Source of the DNA: Methyloversatilis discipulorum
GTDB lineage: Bacteria > Pseudomonadota > Gammaproteobacteria > Burkholderiales > Rhodocyclaceae
Direction of reading: 5' to 3'
Length of the DNA: 64,000 nucleotides
NCBI RefSeq assembly: GCF_000527135.1
Contig: NZ_AZUP01000001.1
Span: 4,117,535-4,181,534, forward strand
In this document: positions 42,958 to 50,731 of the stretch, one piece after another
Layout of the letters: the number at the start of each line of letters is the position of its first letter
Position numbering within the stretch: position 1 is the first letter of the stretch
Program-made: the position numbers and the translations under genes
The notes under the pieces: model-generated
The model's database searches: none
What the model saw: the letters and a program-made list of their open reading frames with translations, nothing else
What the model was told of the DNA's origin: nothing

Positions 42958-44748
42958 ATGTTCCGGTCACCCGCCGCGCGCCGCGGCCGCATGCCGCCGA
43001 CTGCGCAGGACGCGCCGGTGAGTCCGCGCGAAGCGACGCCGCGCCTGCTCGACTGGCTGACGCGGATACGGCCCTGGCTGCTGCTGTCCGTGCTGGCCAG
43101 CCTGCACGGACTGCTGTGGATAGGTGACGACGTGACGCTGGCGCGCGTCGCGCTGCTGTCGCACATCGGGCTGCTGCTGATGTGGCAGCCGCTGGTTGGC
43201 GCGCAGAGCCGGCTCAACGCGCGCGCGCTGGTCCTGCTCGGGGCAGTCGTGCTGGCGCTGATGATTTTCTACGGCCCGGCGGTGCTGAGCCTGTGGATGC
43301 TGCTGCTGGCTGGTCTGGTCGGCGGCAAGGTGTTCTTTTCGACCTCGCGCGGGCCGCGCATCTATTACCTCGGCGCGCTCGCCTATCTGATCACCGCGCT
43401 GTTCACCGTCGCCTTGCCGCGCGCACTGCCGCCCGGGCTGTCGCTGCCGGCTGGCATCGACACGCTGGGCCTGTGGCTGTCGCCGCTGGCGCTGACCGTC
43501 ATGCTCGGCGTGCCCGGCCACGAGCGCGCCGACCGCGACCGCGAAGTGCTGGATTTCGTGTCCGGCCTGTTCGTGCTGCTGCTGCTGGCGGTGCTGGCGC
43601 TGGGCACGCTGGCCGCCATGCTGATTGCCGGCGTCGACTACCTGCGCGCCCTGCTCGGCACACTGACGGTGCTGGCCGCAATGCTCATGCTGCTTAGCTG
43701 GGCGTGGAATCCGCGCGGCGGCTTCGGCGGGCTGGGTGTGGCTTTCACCCGCTACGTGCTGTCGCTGGCGCTGCCCTACGAACGATGGCTGGAAAGCCTG
43801 GCTGCGCTGGCGGAGGAAGACGGTCGACCGGAGGACTTCGTTGCCCGCGCCGCCAACCGCCTGTCGGCGCTACCGCTGGTGGCCGGCGGCGAGTGGCGCA
43901 CGCGCGGCGGCGGCCGCGCGCATGAAGGTCAGTTCGGGCGGCGCGGTGCGCAGCGCTACGACTTCGAGCACCCGCTGCTCGAACTGGCCATCTTCACGCA
44001 GCGGCCGCTGTCCGGCGGGCTGGTGTGGCATTTCAACCTGCTGGTGCAACTGCTCGGCCAGTTCTACCAGGCCCGCCTGCGCGCCGAAGAACTGCGCCGT
44101 CTGAGCTACCTTTCGGCCATCCACGACACCGGCGCACGCCTGACGCACGACGTGAAGAACCTGCTGCAGTCGCTGAATACGCTCTGTTACGCCGCGCGCG
44201 AAGCCGACGGCCCGGATGCCGTGGCGCGCGCCAATGCGCTGCTGGCGCGCCAGCTGCCGGTGATCACCGCGCGGCTCGAAGCGACGCTCGAAAAACTGCG
44301 CCGGCCGCAACCGGCCGACGGCGAATGGATGCCGGCGCCGGAATGGCTGCAATCGATGTCCGCCCGTTTCGCCGGTGACGGCGTGGCGGTCGAGGGCGCG
44401 ACCGAACCCGATCTGTGGCTGCCCGGCGCGCTGTATACGACCGTCGCCGAAAACCTGATCGCCAACGCGCTGCACAAGCGGCAGGCCGAGCCGGGCATCT
44501 CCGTGGTGCTACGGCTCGGCGGCGAGCGCCTGTCGGTCGAGGACAGCGGCAGCGCGATCGCGCCGGCGCTCGCCGATTCGCTGCTGCGCGAACCGGTCAG
44601 TTCGGCGGCCGGTCTGGGCGTCGGGCTCTACCAGGCGGCGAAGCTCGCGCAGGCGGCAGGCTTCGTTCTGCGGCTGGACCACAACCACGAAGGCTGCGTG
44701 CGTTTCGCGCTCGAACCGGCGTTGCGTCCGCTCAACGCGCCGGGCTGA
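42958..44748 (+). CDS. 7TM sensor histidine kinase resembling PrsK
   Basis: A 596-residue protein. About seven or more membrane helices occupy residues 30-250. A GAF-like region follows (about 265-385). The kinase core has the phospho-acceptor motif THDVKNLLQSLNTL, the N box AENLIANAL, the G1 motif VEDSGSAIAPAL and a final GLGVGLYQAAKLAQ. It lacks a standard HisKA dimerisation signature around the histidine, like the PEP-CTERM system kinase PrsK, whose order of parts is the same. No response regulator is next to it. The start could also be ATG 42991. Its 3' end overlaps the converging DUF1499 gene by 17 bases. Confidence 0.85.
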   Translation: MFRSPAARRGRMPPTAQDAPVSPREATPRLLDWLTRIRPWLLLSVLASLHGLLWIGDDVTLARVALLSHIGLLLMWQPLVGAQSRLNARALVLLGAVVLALMIFYGPAVLSLWMLLLAGLVGGKVFFSTSRGPRIYYLGALAYLITALFTVALPRALPPGLSLPAGIDTLGLWLSPLALTVMLGVPGHERADRDREVLDFVSGLFVLLLLAVLALGTLAAMLIAGVDYLRALLGTLTVLAAMLMLLSWAWNPRGGFGGLGVAFTRYVLSLALPYERWLESLAALAEEDGRPEDFVARAANRLSALPLVAGGEWRTRGGGRAHEGQFGRRGAQRYDFEHPLLELAIFTQRPLSGGLVWHFNLLVQLLGQFYQARLRAEELRRLSYLSAIHDTGARLTHDVKNLLQSLNTLCYAAREADGPDAVARANALLARQLPVITARLEATLEKLRRPQPADGEWMPAPEWLQSMSARFAGDGVAVEGATEPDLWLPGALYTTVAENLIANALHKRQAEPGISVVLRLGGERLSVEDSGSAIAPALADSLLREPVSSAAGLGVGLYQAAKLAQAAGFVLRLDHNHEGCVRFALEPALRPLNAPG

Positions 44749-45142
44749 GTGCGGCGCGCAGCGCGTCCATCCGTTCGCGGTTCACGCCGAAGTCGTAGTG
44801 ACCGCTGCGTGCACCGCTGCGGAAGCGGATGACGCGCGCATCGGCATCGATGACGAATTCGGCGGCGTCGACAAAGCCGAACACGCGCGAGCGGAACTCC
44901 GCGGCGACGAAGCCCGGCTCGTCGCGCGTGATCGTGCTGCGCGGCTGTGCGGTGATCGCACGGCGCAGTGCGTCCTGTGCTTCGGCTACCGTGCCAGAGA
45001 ACGGTATCGGCGCCATCTGCGCCTTGTCGGACGCTTCGGTCGACACGCAGTTCGGCTTGTCGGGGCAGGGCGTCGGCGCGGGCGGCGCGGCGAGCGCTAC
45101 CGACGACAGCAGCGCGAGCAGTGGCACGACGGCGATCTTCAT
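44732..45142 (-). CDS. DUF1499 family exported protein
   Basis: A 136-residue protein with a signal peptide (about 1-18, PLLALLSSVALA). The domain holds the DUF1499 pattern CPDKPNCVSTEASD, AQDALRRAITAQP and EFRSRVFGFVDAAEFVID. Family function is unknown. It is the last gene of the four-gene GFA / VOC / peroxiredoxin / DUF1499 operon, with a four-base overlap to the peroxiredoxin gene. Confidence 0.87.
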   Translation of the reverse strand: MKIAVVPLLALLSSVALAAPPAPTPCPDKPNCVSTEASDKAQMAPIPFSGTVAEAQDALRRAITAQPRSTITRDEPGFVAAEFRSRVFGFVDAAEFVIDADARVIRFRSGARSGHYDFGVNRERMDALRAALSPAR

Positions 45143-45705
45143 GACGGTCTCCGTGTGTGCAGCCAGTCGACCACGTCGGCCGCATTGCGGTCCGGTGGAA
45201 ACACCGGGTAGAACACCTTGACGATGCGCGCCTGCTCGGCGATCAGCGTGAGCCGGCGGTACAGCGTGCGGCCGTCCGCCTGGAACACCGGCAGCTTCAA
45301 TGCGTCGCGCAGCGCGAGGCCGGCGTCGCTGAGCAGCGGGAAAGGCAGGTGCAGGCGCTCGGCCGCCTCGCGCTGATAGTCGCTGTTCTGGCTGCTCAGG
45401 CCGAACACGCCGGCGCCGAGCGCGGCCAGCTCCGCGTGGTGGTCGCGGAAGGCGCAGGACTGCGGCGTGCAGCCACGCGCGCCGGGTATCGCGTCCCAGC
45501 CCTCGGGCAGCGGCACGCCGGGGCGGCCGGTCATCGGGTAGATGTAGATCACCTGCAGGCCGGGCAGCGCAGCCAGCTGCACGGTGCGGCCGTCGGTCGC
45601 CGGCAGCGCGAGCGCCGGCAGGGACAGGCCCGCGAGGTGGACGGCGGCGCCGTCGTCGATAGGCACCGGCAGGTCGTCGGGCAGCGTGGTGAGTGGCGCG
45701 GTCAT
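45139..45705 (-). CDS. AhpC/TSA-type peroxiredoxin
   Basis: A 188-residue thioredoxin-fold protein. The catalytic area reads IYIYPMTGRPG, then GARGCTPQSCAFRDHHAEL, so the peroxidatic cysteine is in the CTPQSC group, with a second cysteine five residues away; this is the form seen in a bacterioferritin-comigratory-like subgroup rather than classic PxxxTxxC Prx. VFGLSSQNSDYQREAAERL follows. It should reduce peroxides in the cytoplasm. It overlaps both neighbours by four bases. Confidence 0.85.
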   Translation of the reverse strand: MTAPLTTLPDDLPVPIDDGAAVHLAGLSLPALALPATDGRTVQLAALPGLQVIYIYPMTGRPGVPLPEGWDAIPGARGCTPQSCAFRDHHAELAALGAGVFGLSSQNSDYQREAAERLHLPFPLLSDAGLALRDALKLPVFQADGRTLYRRLTLIAEQARIVKVFYPVFPPDRNAADVVDWLHTRRPS

Positions 45706-46124
45706 TCCGGCAGTTCCCAGTGCGGGTTCCAGGCCACCTCCCACAGATGGCCATCGGGGTCGGCGAAGTAGCCGGCGTAGCCGCCCCAGAAGGTGTCCTG
45801 CGCCGGTTTGACGATCTGCCCGCCGGCTGCCTTCGCTTCGGTCATCACCGCATCGACCTTGGCTTTCGACGTGACATTGTGCGCCAGCGAGAAGCCGGCC
45901 GGGTCGGCTGCGCCCGCGGTGATGCCGGCGTCGTGCGCGAGGCTGGCGCGCGGCCACAGCGCCAGTTTCAGCCCGGGCTGCAGATCGAAGAAGGCCACCG
46001 CGCCGTGTTCATGTTCGGCGCCGACGATGCCTTTGGTCGGCCAGCCCAGCCCGTCGCGGAAGAACGCGACGGCGCGCGCCAGATCGTCGGTGCCCAGCGT
46101 GATCAGCGTGATGCGTGGCTTCAC
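45702..46124 (-). CDS. VOC (glyoxalase/bleomycin resistance) family protein
   Basis: A 140-residue protein with two beta-alpha-beta-beta-beta modules: TLITLGTDDLARAVAFF in the first and GYAGYFADPDGHLWEVAWN in the second, the latter supplying the usual metal-binding glutamate. GTG 46124 overlaps the GFA stop (GTGA). VOC proteins catalyse isomerisations, epoxide opening or dioxygenation, or bind drugs; the substrate is unknown here. Confidence 0.88.
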   Translation of the reverse strand: MKPRITLITLGTDDLARAVAFFRDGLGWPTKGIVGAEHEHGAVAFFDLQPGLKLALWPRASLAHDAGITAGAADPAGFSLAHNVTSKAKVDAVMTEAKAAGGQIVKPAQDTFWGGYAGYFADPDGHLWEVAWNPHWELPE

Positions 46125-46480
46125 AGCGCGCGGCCGTCGTAGTGCTTCACCGGCAGCGATTCGATGTCGACGTCGTCGAGGCAGCGCACATTGATCGCTG
46201 CGCTCTCGACGCCGTCCGGCCGCCTGCCCTCGCCGAAGGGATGGATGCCGCAGTGCGGACAGAAGCGGTGCTTGATCACGTGCTTGTTGAAGGAATAGCT
46301 CGCCATGTCGGATTCGGACGTCTTCAGTTTCAGCGCCGCGCGCGGCACGAACCACATCAGCGCCCCCTTGCGCCGGCAGATCGAACAGTTGCAGGCGACG
46401 ACGCCCGTCAGTTCGCCAGCGAGTTCGCCATCGACCTCAAAGGCGATCCGCCCGCAGTGGCAGCTTCCGGTGTAGTTCAT
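46121..46480 (-). CDS. GFA-family zinc protein (glutathione-dependent formaldehyde-activating type)
   Basis: A 119-residue protein with the seven zinc-binding cysteines of the family: GSCHCGRIAFEV, ACNCSICRRKGAL and FCPHCGIHPFGEG. A GGAGA ribosome site precedes ATG 46480. Family members include S-hydroxymethylglutathione synthase and proteins of unknown role, so formaldehyde chemistry is possible but not shown. It is the first gene of the four-gene operon. Confidence 0.9.
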   Translation of the reverse strand: MNYTGSCHCGRIAFEVDGELAGELTGVVACNCSICRRKGALMWFVPRAALKLKTSESDMASYSFNKHVIKHRFCPHCGIHPFGEGRRPDGVESAAINVRCLDDVDIESLPVKHYDGRAL

Positions 46481-46553
46481 GCAGATCTCCTTGCGGTGCG
46501 GCCCGATCTTCGCGACGAAGCGCCGGGCCGATGAGCCTGAATGCCAACAGACC

Positions 46554-46958
46554 TTAGAGCAATTCCTTCGGGATGTTTCCACCGTTCTCGGCCAGCTTCT
46601 GCAGCACGGTCTTGTGCAGCCACATATTCATCTGCGCCGAGTCGCTCATCTTGTCCTGCGGGCAGCCCAGTTCGGTCGCCAGTGTTTTGCGCGCGTCGAG
46701 GCTGCTGTCCAGACCGAGCAGCTTCATCAGGTCGACGATGGACACCTTCCAGTTCAGCTTCTGCGTATTGGCCGCGGCCAGCGCCTCGAGCTTCGATACG
46801 ACATCGACCGGAGAAATGGCGACCGGTGCCGGCGCGACCGGGGCAGCGGGCGCACTTACGGGTGTCGATGCCGGTGCGGGTGCGGGCGCGGCAGCCGCAG
46901 GTGCATCGTCCTTCTTGCCGAAACCGAGCTTTTCCAGAATGGTGTTGAACAGGCCCAT
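46554..46958 (-). CDS. DUF3597 domain protein
   Basis: A 134-residue soluble protein. The start MGLFNTILEKLGF is the family hallmark, followed by an Ala/Pro linker (about 20-50) and the DUF3597 domain (about 50-134: VDVVSKLEALAAANTQKLNW, IVDLMKLLGLDSSLDARKTL, ending GGNIPKELL). The fold is known for this family but the function is not. An AAGGAG ribosome site precedes the ATG. Confidence 0.9.
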   Translation of the reverse strand: MGLFNTILEKLGFGKKDDAPAAAAPAPAPASTPVSAPAAPVAPAPVAISPVDVVSKLEALAAANTQKLNWKVSIVDLMKLLGLDSSLDARKTLATELGCPQDKMSDSAQMNMWLHKTVLQKLAENGGNIPKELL

Positions 46959-47131
46959 GGCGGACTCCTTCTATTGGCGGGTGAGTGACGCCCCCGGGGA
47001 TGCGCGTGAAACCCGGGCGGAGAGCCCGGTGCTGTGCGTGGGGGCGGGCGATGCATCCGGCGTGAGGCCGGGTCAGGCGGGTTCATGCTAACAGCCTTGC
47101 GCGTCGACCGTCACCCTGCGGTGCGCTGGCT

Positions 47132-47242
47132 TCAGTCGCCCGGCATCGCGCTCATGTTCATGTACGACAGTTCCCGGATGCGGCCGTCCGGGTCTTCGAA
47201 GCCGTGGCCGTGGATGAAACCGGGGACCCGCGGCGCGCGCCG
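47132..47242 (-). pseudogene. C-terminal remnant of a VOC-family protein
   Basis: About 36 codons ending in a stop encode VPGFIHGHGFEDPDGRIREL followed by SYMNMSAMP and GD. This is the usual C-terminus of a glyoxalase-like VOC protein, where GF-x-DPDGH-x-WE-x-x-YM is conserved; the normal Trp is Arg here. No start, N-terminal module or continuing homology is present upstream in any minus-strand frame. It is not a copy of the intact VOC gene at 45702. Confidence 0.75.
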
Positions 47243-47437
47243 CACCGATGTTCTCCGGATTGGCGACGGCGACGCTGCACAGCTCTGTCGGCGGGCCATA
47301 CTTCCGGCCAGTGCCGCGCAGCGTCGAAGCGGCGTCTGGTCGATGCCGGCGCACGAAGTTGTCATGACACAGGCAGAGCGGTCGGGCGCGCCCACGTCGC
47401 GCGCACCGTATCGCCCGCTGCGACAAGGGAGCAGACG

Positions 47438-47890
47438 GTGAATACACAGGACGATGTACTGATTGCCAATCGCGCGATGCTGGTGCATTTCGACAGCTAC
47501 AGTGCGGCGCTGGTGTTCGCGAAATGGGGCGACACCTTGCTGGCGCCGGCCCCGCTGCCACCGTCGGCAGCCGCACTTGCTCCGTCCGGCGGAACGGCCG
47601 CGATCAAGGATGGCGATGCAGTGAAGGCGGCGGTGGTTGCCCGGCTCGGGTTGAACCCGGTCGAGCTTGAGCTTGCCGTCGACTTCGATCACCAGGTATC
47701 GACCGACGCCGGTCCGATTCGCGTGCATCTGCTGCGCTTCACCACCTTCGAGTCGCCGAAGGCCGCACTCGAGCCGCACGGTGGCGTGTTCCGTCCGATC
47801 AGCGCGCTGCGCGGCGGCGCGCCGGTCGAACTGCTGCTGGCGCGGGAGGTGTTCAACCTGATCATCGGTGCGGGCGGCGGCAGGGCCTGA
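47438..47890 (+). CDS. Hypothetical protein
   Basis: A 150-residue protein I do not recognise. GTG 47438 has a GGGAG site eight bases upstream; the open frame before it overlaps the VOC remnant and is non-coding. The sequence starts VLIANRAMLVHFDSYSAALV, has an Ala/Pro segment around 35-55, and a C-terminal half with DFDHQVSTDAGPIRVHLLRF. It has no signal peptide, membrane helix or metal motif. REP palindromes lie just downstream. Confidence 0.65.
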   Translation: MNTQDDVLIANRAMLVHFDSYSAALVFAKWGDTLLAPAPLPPSAAALAPSGGTAAIKDGDAVKAAVVARLGLNPVELELAVDFDHQVSTDAGPIRVHLLRFTTFESPKAALEPHGGVFRPISALRGGAPVELLLAREVFNLIIGAGGGRA

Positions 47891-47976
47891 GCAGCGGCAT
47901 GGGCGTCGACCGGGTGACGTCGTCCTGATCGGCCGTACCCCGGTCCGGGCGCTCATGATGGCGACGGAGCGGGTTC

Positions 47977-48068
47977 TCTGTGGGAGCGGCCTTGGCCGCG
48001 ACAGGGCCGATGCCGTCCGCCGGCCTCGCTGCAGGCCGCTGTCGGGGTCAGAAGACCCCTCCCACAGA
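47977..48068 (+). repeat. REPIN-like inverted pair, subfamily GGCC, first tandem copy
   Basis: TGTGGGAGCGGCCTTGGCCG at 47979 and following (then CGACA) faces TGTCGGGGTCAGAAGACCCC (then TCCCACAGA) at 48040-48068. The two arms share the GTGGGAG head but have different palindromes (GCGGCC-TT-GGCCGC and GGGGTC-AGAA-GACCCC). Confidence 0.88.
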
Positions 48069-48107
48069 ATCCCGGCCCAGGCGCCGGGCGTGACTTGGGC
48101 GTCTTCC

Positions 48108-48196
48108 CCGTGGGAGCGGCCTTGGCCGCGACTGGGCCTTTGCAGTCCTCGGGCTTCGATGCAGGCCGCTGTCGGGGTCAAGACCCCTCCCACAGA
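48108..48196 (+). repeat. REPIN-like inverted pair, second tandem copy
   Basis: CCGTGGGAGCGGCCTTGGCC (then GCGAC) at 48108 and following faces TGTCGGGGTCAAGACCCCTC (then CCACAGA) at 48170-48196. It lies about 130 bases after the first pair, and the DNA between arms is also alike (both contain GATGCAGGCCGCTGTCGG or close variants), so the whole unit was duplicated in tandem. Confidence 0.88.
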
Positions 48197-48235
48197 ACAC
48201 CCGCCTTGACTCCAGCCAGGAATCAGGCGCGATCC

Positions 48236-48262
48236 CTGTGGGAGCTTTCTTCTGACCGCGAC
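48236..48262 (+). repeat. Single diverged REP palindrome
   Basis: CTGTGGGAGCTTTCTTCTGA followed by CCGCGAC keeps the GTGGGAG head with a degraded palindrome. No facing partner is visible before the hydrolase gene end at 48293. With the two preceding pairs it fills most of the 402-base gap 47891-48292. Confidence 0.7.
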
Positions 48263-48292
48263 GCGGCCGCGACACCGCGCCCGGCGCAACCC

Positions 48293-49096
48293 TCAGGGCG
48301 CAACTTCCGCAATGAAGCGCACGATTTCCGCATTGACCTGATCGGGATGTGTTACCGGCGCCATATGGCCCAGCCCGGCGAACTCGACGACCTCCACCTT
48401 TGGGAGTCGCGGTATCAGTGCATTCGCCACTGCATGCACCGACGCCGGCGACGAGGCGCCGAGCATGTAGAGCACCGGCATATCCAGCGCGGCGAAGGCC
48501 TCAAGCGGCGTTGGCTCGGTGGTCAGCGCGTGCGCCCAGCGCCGCACATTGCGCATCGATTCCGCGACCGCCTGCCGGCGCGGCTCGGGCATCGCAGCAA
48601 AGCTGTCGTCGCCCATCCAGTAGTCGATGAAATGGCGGGCCGCCTCGTGCAGGTCGCCGCCGTCCAGCGCGGCCACCGACGCCGCCACGGCGGCGTGTAT
48701 GCCCTCGGTGCCGTTCGGCTGCGGCTGCCGCGCGTCGACAACGGCGAACAGCGTGGGCTCGTAGATCGCCAGCGCGCGCACGCGCTCGGGCCAGATCAGG
48801 GCGGCGACCAGCGCCACCGCCGCGCCGTAGGAATGGCCGACCAGCACGAAGGACTCGCCCGACTCGTCGAACACCGGCGCCAGGAAATCGACTTCGTCGC
48901 TCAACGCGATCCGGCTGTCCGAAGGCCAGTCCGGGCTGCGCCCGGCGCCGTAGAGGTCGGGCGCAAGCACCCGGTGGTCGGCGGACAGCAGATCCATCAC
49001 GCCTCGCCACTGCACCGAACTGCTGGCGTTCGCGTGCAGGCAGATCACCGACGGGCCGGCTCCCGATGCGCGGACATGAGGGGCGTGAGCGGTCAT
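48293..49096 (-). CDS. Alpha/beta-fold hydrolase
   Basis: A 267-residue protein. The nucleophile elbow is LVGHSYGAAVAL (Gly-His-Ser-Tyr-Gly), the oxyanion region CLHANASSSVQW, and the catalytic histidine GLGHMAPVTHPDQV. An ATG at 49096 is used; a TTG at 49108 is possible. The enzyme class (esterase, haloperoxidase-like, C-C hydrolase) cannot be told from sequence. It follows the azoreductase gene by 18 bases in the same direction and may share its transcript. Confidence 0.9.
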   Translation of the reverse strand: MTAHAPHVRASGAGPSVICLHANASSSVQWRGVMDLLSADHRVLAPDLYGAGRSPDWPSDSRIALSDEVDFLAPVFDESGESFVLVGHSYGAAVALVAALIWPERVRALAIYEPTLFAVVDARQPQPNGTEGIHAAVAASVAALDGGDLHEAARHFIDYWMGDDSFAAMPEPRRQAVAESMRNVRRWAHALTTEPTPLEAFAALDMPVLYMLGASSPASVHAVANALIPRLPKVEVVEFAGLGHMAPVTHPDQVNAEIVRFIAEVAP

Positions 49097-49114
49097 CGCG
49101 CGCCGCAACAGACG

Positions 49115-49750
49115 CTAGAAGGTCGCCGCCAGCGCGGCGGCCCGCGCTGCTGCCTCGGCACGCGAGCCGGCATCCACCTCCGGGCCATACAGCGTCTTCT
49201 GCACGAGGACGTGCTCGACCTCGGTGATGCCGACCATGCGCAGCCACAGGTCGAGATACTGGCGCTGCAGATCCCATTCCGCCGACTTCAGCGCATCCGG
49301 CGCGTCGCCCACCTCGACGCCGCGCGCCAGCACCAGCACCGCCTTGCAGTGCCCCAGCGTGCCGAGCTGACCGCGCTCGTCGAAGGTGAACAGCAGGTCC
49401 TTCTGCGACACCACGTCGATCAGCTGCTTCAGCTTGTACGGAATCGAGTAATTCCACATCGGCGCGCTGATCAGCAGCCGGTCCGCCTGCTGGAACCGCG
49501 CCGCCAGCGCGCGGATCTGCGCCCACGCCGCTGCCTGCGCGTCGGTCAGCGGCGTACCGGTCAGGCCGGCGTATTTCGCATCCAGCGCCGCGCCATCGAA
49601 TTCCGGCATCGACTCGGACCACACATCGAGCACATCCACCGTGCCATCCGGGTTCGCCGCCTGCCAGGCGTCAATGAAGGCGCGCGCGACCTCGATCGAG
49701 GCGGAGCGTTGCTTGCGGGGGGAGGATTCGATGTGGAGGAGGTGGGGCAT
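49115..49750 (-). CDS. azoR: FMN-dependent NADH-azoreductase
   Basis: A 211-residue flavodoxin-fold quinone/azo reductase. Typical segments: HIESSPRKQRSASIEVARAF near the start (phosphate loop for FMN), LLISAPMWNYSIPYKLKQLI in the middle (FMN contacts PMWN), and LVLARGVEVG. Such enzymes reduce quinones by two electrons and help against thiol and quinone stress. It forms a likely two-gene unit with the hydrolase. Confidence 0.93.
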   Translation of the reverse strand: MPHLLHIESSPRKQRSASIEVARAFIDAWQAANPDGTVDVLDVWSESMPEFDGAALDAKYAGLTGTPLTDAQAAAWAQIRALAARFQQADRLLISAPMWNYSIPYKLKQLIDVVSQKDLLFTFDERGQLGTLGHCKAVLVLARGVEVGDAPDALKSAEWDLQRQYLDLWLRMVGITEVEHVLVQKTLYGPEVDAGSRAEAAARAAALAATF

Positions 49751-49793
49751 GGGGGCTCCGGGGGCAAATGCTCAGACGAGAGGGGGAAAGCGG

Positions 49794-50078
49794 TTACAGC
49801 ACCGGTCTGCGCGGTGCCGGTAGCGGGAGTGCCATGCCTGCGATGTGAGCGATCAGGTAGCGGCGCAGTTCCTGCCACGGAATTGTCTCGCCTGAAGCGA
49901 GGATGCGTGCGTAGCGATCCTTCGCCACGTTGACCGCGCTGGCTTCCTGTTCTGCTGGACAGGTCTTCTCGGCGTTCGCGTCGTGGGCGAATGCGTCGGT
50001 CGTATCCCTCGCGGGCTTCGCAGTTGCTGCAACCCGAGCCTTCGGATCGTCGGGAAGTTCTCTGGTCTCGGTCGGCAT
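49794..50078 (-). CDS. Hypothetical small protein, antitoxin-like C-terminus
   Basis: A 94-residue protein. The N-terminal half is charged and low complexity. The C-terminal half, VAKDRYARILASGETIPWQE then LRRYLIAHIAG, resembles short segments seen in prevent-host-death/CopG-type antitoxin-like proteins (a helix with a conserved IPW). I cannot name a family. No toxin gene is adjacent. Codon use drops towards the lower-GC island that starts just after it. Confidence 0.55.
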   Translation of the reverse strand: MPTETRELPDDPKARVAATAKPARDTTDAFAHDANAEKTCPAEQEASAVNVAKDRYARILASGETIPWQELRRYLIAHIAGMALPLPAPRRPVL

Positions 50079-50189
50079 GGCTACGTTCTCGAGGAAAGGA
50101 CGGCGCTCAGTATCGAAGCGTTGCCGGGCGGCAAAAATCCGCTGCTTGAGCGCAGCCGGGATTCAACGCAAAAAAGCCCCGCCAGACTG

Positions 50190-50492
50190 TCATGGATTCG
50201 GCCAGTACAAAAGAATGATGGAGTCACCCATCCTGACCGCGCCGCCAATGATCAGAATCCATGCGAGCAATGGCGAGACGACGAGCTGCGCAATTCGCGG
50301 TCCGTACGAACCGAACATGGCGAGCATGAAATCCATGAACATGATTCGCTTGTGATCGCTCTCTAAGCTTCGGCGGAACTGCTCAATTTCTCGTTGCGTT
50401 TCTTTTTCCTTGAGTTTGTCGAAGTGGCGCAACAGGAGACCAATGCAGAAGACAAACAATCCCGCCAGGAATCGTTCGAGGAGTGGAGTCAT
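50190..50492 (-). CDS. Hypothetical small membrane protein
   Basis: About 100 residues from ATG 50492; the longer frame to 50627 starts without clear support. Two membrane helices are visible: FLAGLFVFCIGLLLRHF near residue 8-24 and LVVSPLLAWILIIGGAVRMG near 68-88, separated by a charged cytoplasmic-type loop (KLKEKETQREIEQFRRSLES). GC content is clearly below the window average. Function unknown. Confidence 0.6.
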   Translation of the reverse strand: MTPLLERFLAGLFVFCIGLLLRHFDKLKEKETQREIEQFRRSLESDHKRIMFMDFMLAMFGSYGPRIAQLVVSPLLAWILIIGGAVRMGDSIILLYWPNP

Positions 50493-50731
50493 GGTGAGCG
50501 ATGAAAGGGGAACAGGCGTCGCGCCAGCTAAATTCGATGAGTTCTCTTGATGCGGGCGGAGCTCGTCCCCGGCGATTGCTGCCAAAAAAGAGGCGCGGAG
50601 TTGAAAGTCAAAATAAATCCGCCGCATGTTCTCGCGTCATAGTGTCTCGTTCTTAAAAACTTCGACTGTTCCCTATTCCCCCCAAGCGGTACGAGTCAAG
50701 ACGCCGGGACGATTCAGGATTTCTGTCGGGA

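Noticed and set aside
47977..48262. Possible CRISPR array, because of regularly spaced repeats
   Set aside because: The repeats are inverted pairs of REP palindromes with similar spacers, only two full units, and no cas genes.
50165..50190. AAAAAAGCCCCGCC segment as a terminator
   Set aside because: No complementary arm that would form a stem nearby.
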